From Brooklawnia sp937867175 (GTDB lineage: Bacteria > Actinomycetota > Actinomycetes > Propionibacteriales > Propionibacteriaceae): DNA of 64,000 bases. The notes beneath the pieces were generated by a model. That model was not told the origin of the DNA. It worked only from the letters and a program-made list of their open reading frames with translations, and ran no database searches. Shown here piece by piece: positions 63,823-64,000 of the stretch (positions are counted from its first letter, which is position 1; the number at the start of each line of letters is the position of its first letter). The translations under genes and the position numbers were made by a program. Location: assembly GCA_036821905.1 (NCBI GenBank), contig DAISIR010000001.1, positions 124,001 to 188,000 of the forward strand. Direction: 5' to 3'.

Positions 63823-64000
63823 TCAGCCCAAGGACCGGTCACCCGGTTCCGCCTCGGCGTCTTTGGGGTCAACCGCTATCAGTGCATTCACCCATCTGGC
63901 GTTTGGATCACTATCGATGACCAACGACTTGACCAGCAGTGTCAGCGGCAACGCCAGCAGGGTGCCCATCCCACCCAGCACCGCGCTCCACAGCAGCAGC
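63823..64000 (-). CDS. AI-2E-family transporter, C-terminal end (partial)
   Basis: Minus-strand codons at the window edge give 58 residues and a stop at 63823. The pattern W-S-A-V-L-G-G-M-G-T-L-L-A-L-P-L-T-L, then a final polar tail, matches the last membrane helix and loop of the AI-2E exporter-like (PerM) family. The rest is beyond the window. Specific substrate not known. Confidence 0.6.
   Translation of the reverse strand, partial: LLLWSAVLGGMGTLLALPLTLLVKSLVIDSDPNARWVNALIAVDPKDAEAEPGDRSLG

Overview
This window is high-GC DNA with almost every reading frame occupied, many GTG starts, and an actinobacterial gene order. The main markers are rne-rplU-rpmA-obg-proB-proA-nadD-rsfS, paired clpP1/clpP2 next to clpX, valS next to folC-ndk, and leuS-comEA-comEC-holA-rpsT-lepA-hemW. 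A free-living or host-associated actinomycete near the Propionibacteriaceae is my best guess. That is an inference from gene order and protein style, not from a search.

Layout. (1) 1-10,354: an accessory surface/secretion block on the minus strand. It holds a giant Ig-repeat membrane protein that is cut by the window edge, a small unknown protein and a WXG-type protein, the last two coupled by an ATGA overlap. Upstream is a 1,226-residue HTH-STAND-transmembrane-WD40 protein. (2) 10,602-24,138: mostly housekeeping genes (hemW, rhomboid protease, lepA, rpsT, holA, comEC, comEA, leuS), plus two tandem paralogous membrane proteins and a cupin. (3) 24,333-37,692: an accessory segment with a VIT-type metal transporter, a DUF4192 protein, a membrane-anchored unknown protein, a sucrose PTS permease with a GH32 hydrolase, and a tRNA-Ala(GGC). 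Decayed mobile and defence DNA lies against the 3' end of the tRNA. A GerMN lipoprotein and a 1,499-residue modular S-layer-type surface protein follow. (4) 37,928-63,664: a long housekeeping block, almost all on the minus strand. It covers proline and NAD synthesis, ribosome assembly, RNase E, two radical-SAM-family proteins, Ndk, FolC, ThrC and the Clp protease. A plus-strand trio of MauE/DoxX-like protein, DsbA-like protein and valS interrupts it. The window ends inside an AI-2E-family permease.

How the parts fit. The housekeeping genes serve translation (two tRNA synthetases, L21, L27, S20, LepA, RsfS, Obg), replication and nucleotide metabolism (HolA, Ndk, a dGTPase-like enzyme), proteolysis (ClpX, ClpP1, ClpP2) and amino-acid synthesis (ProA, ProB, ThrC). 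The accessory genes act mainly at the cell surface or in sugar uptake. The most interesting signals are three. First, the relic zone at 30,889-31,892, where a fragment resembling the N-terminal domain of the DISARM helicase DrmA and two pieces of a large serine recombinase lie beside tRNA-Ala. Second, the WXG/giant-Ig operon with its STAND-WD40 neighbour. Third, the modular surface protein, whose central repeats are still closely similar at DNA level. I did not find an intact, clearly new system; the first two are the best places to look.
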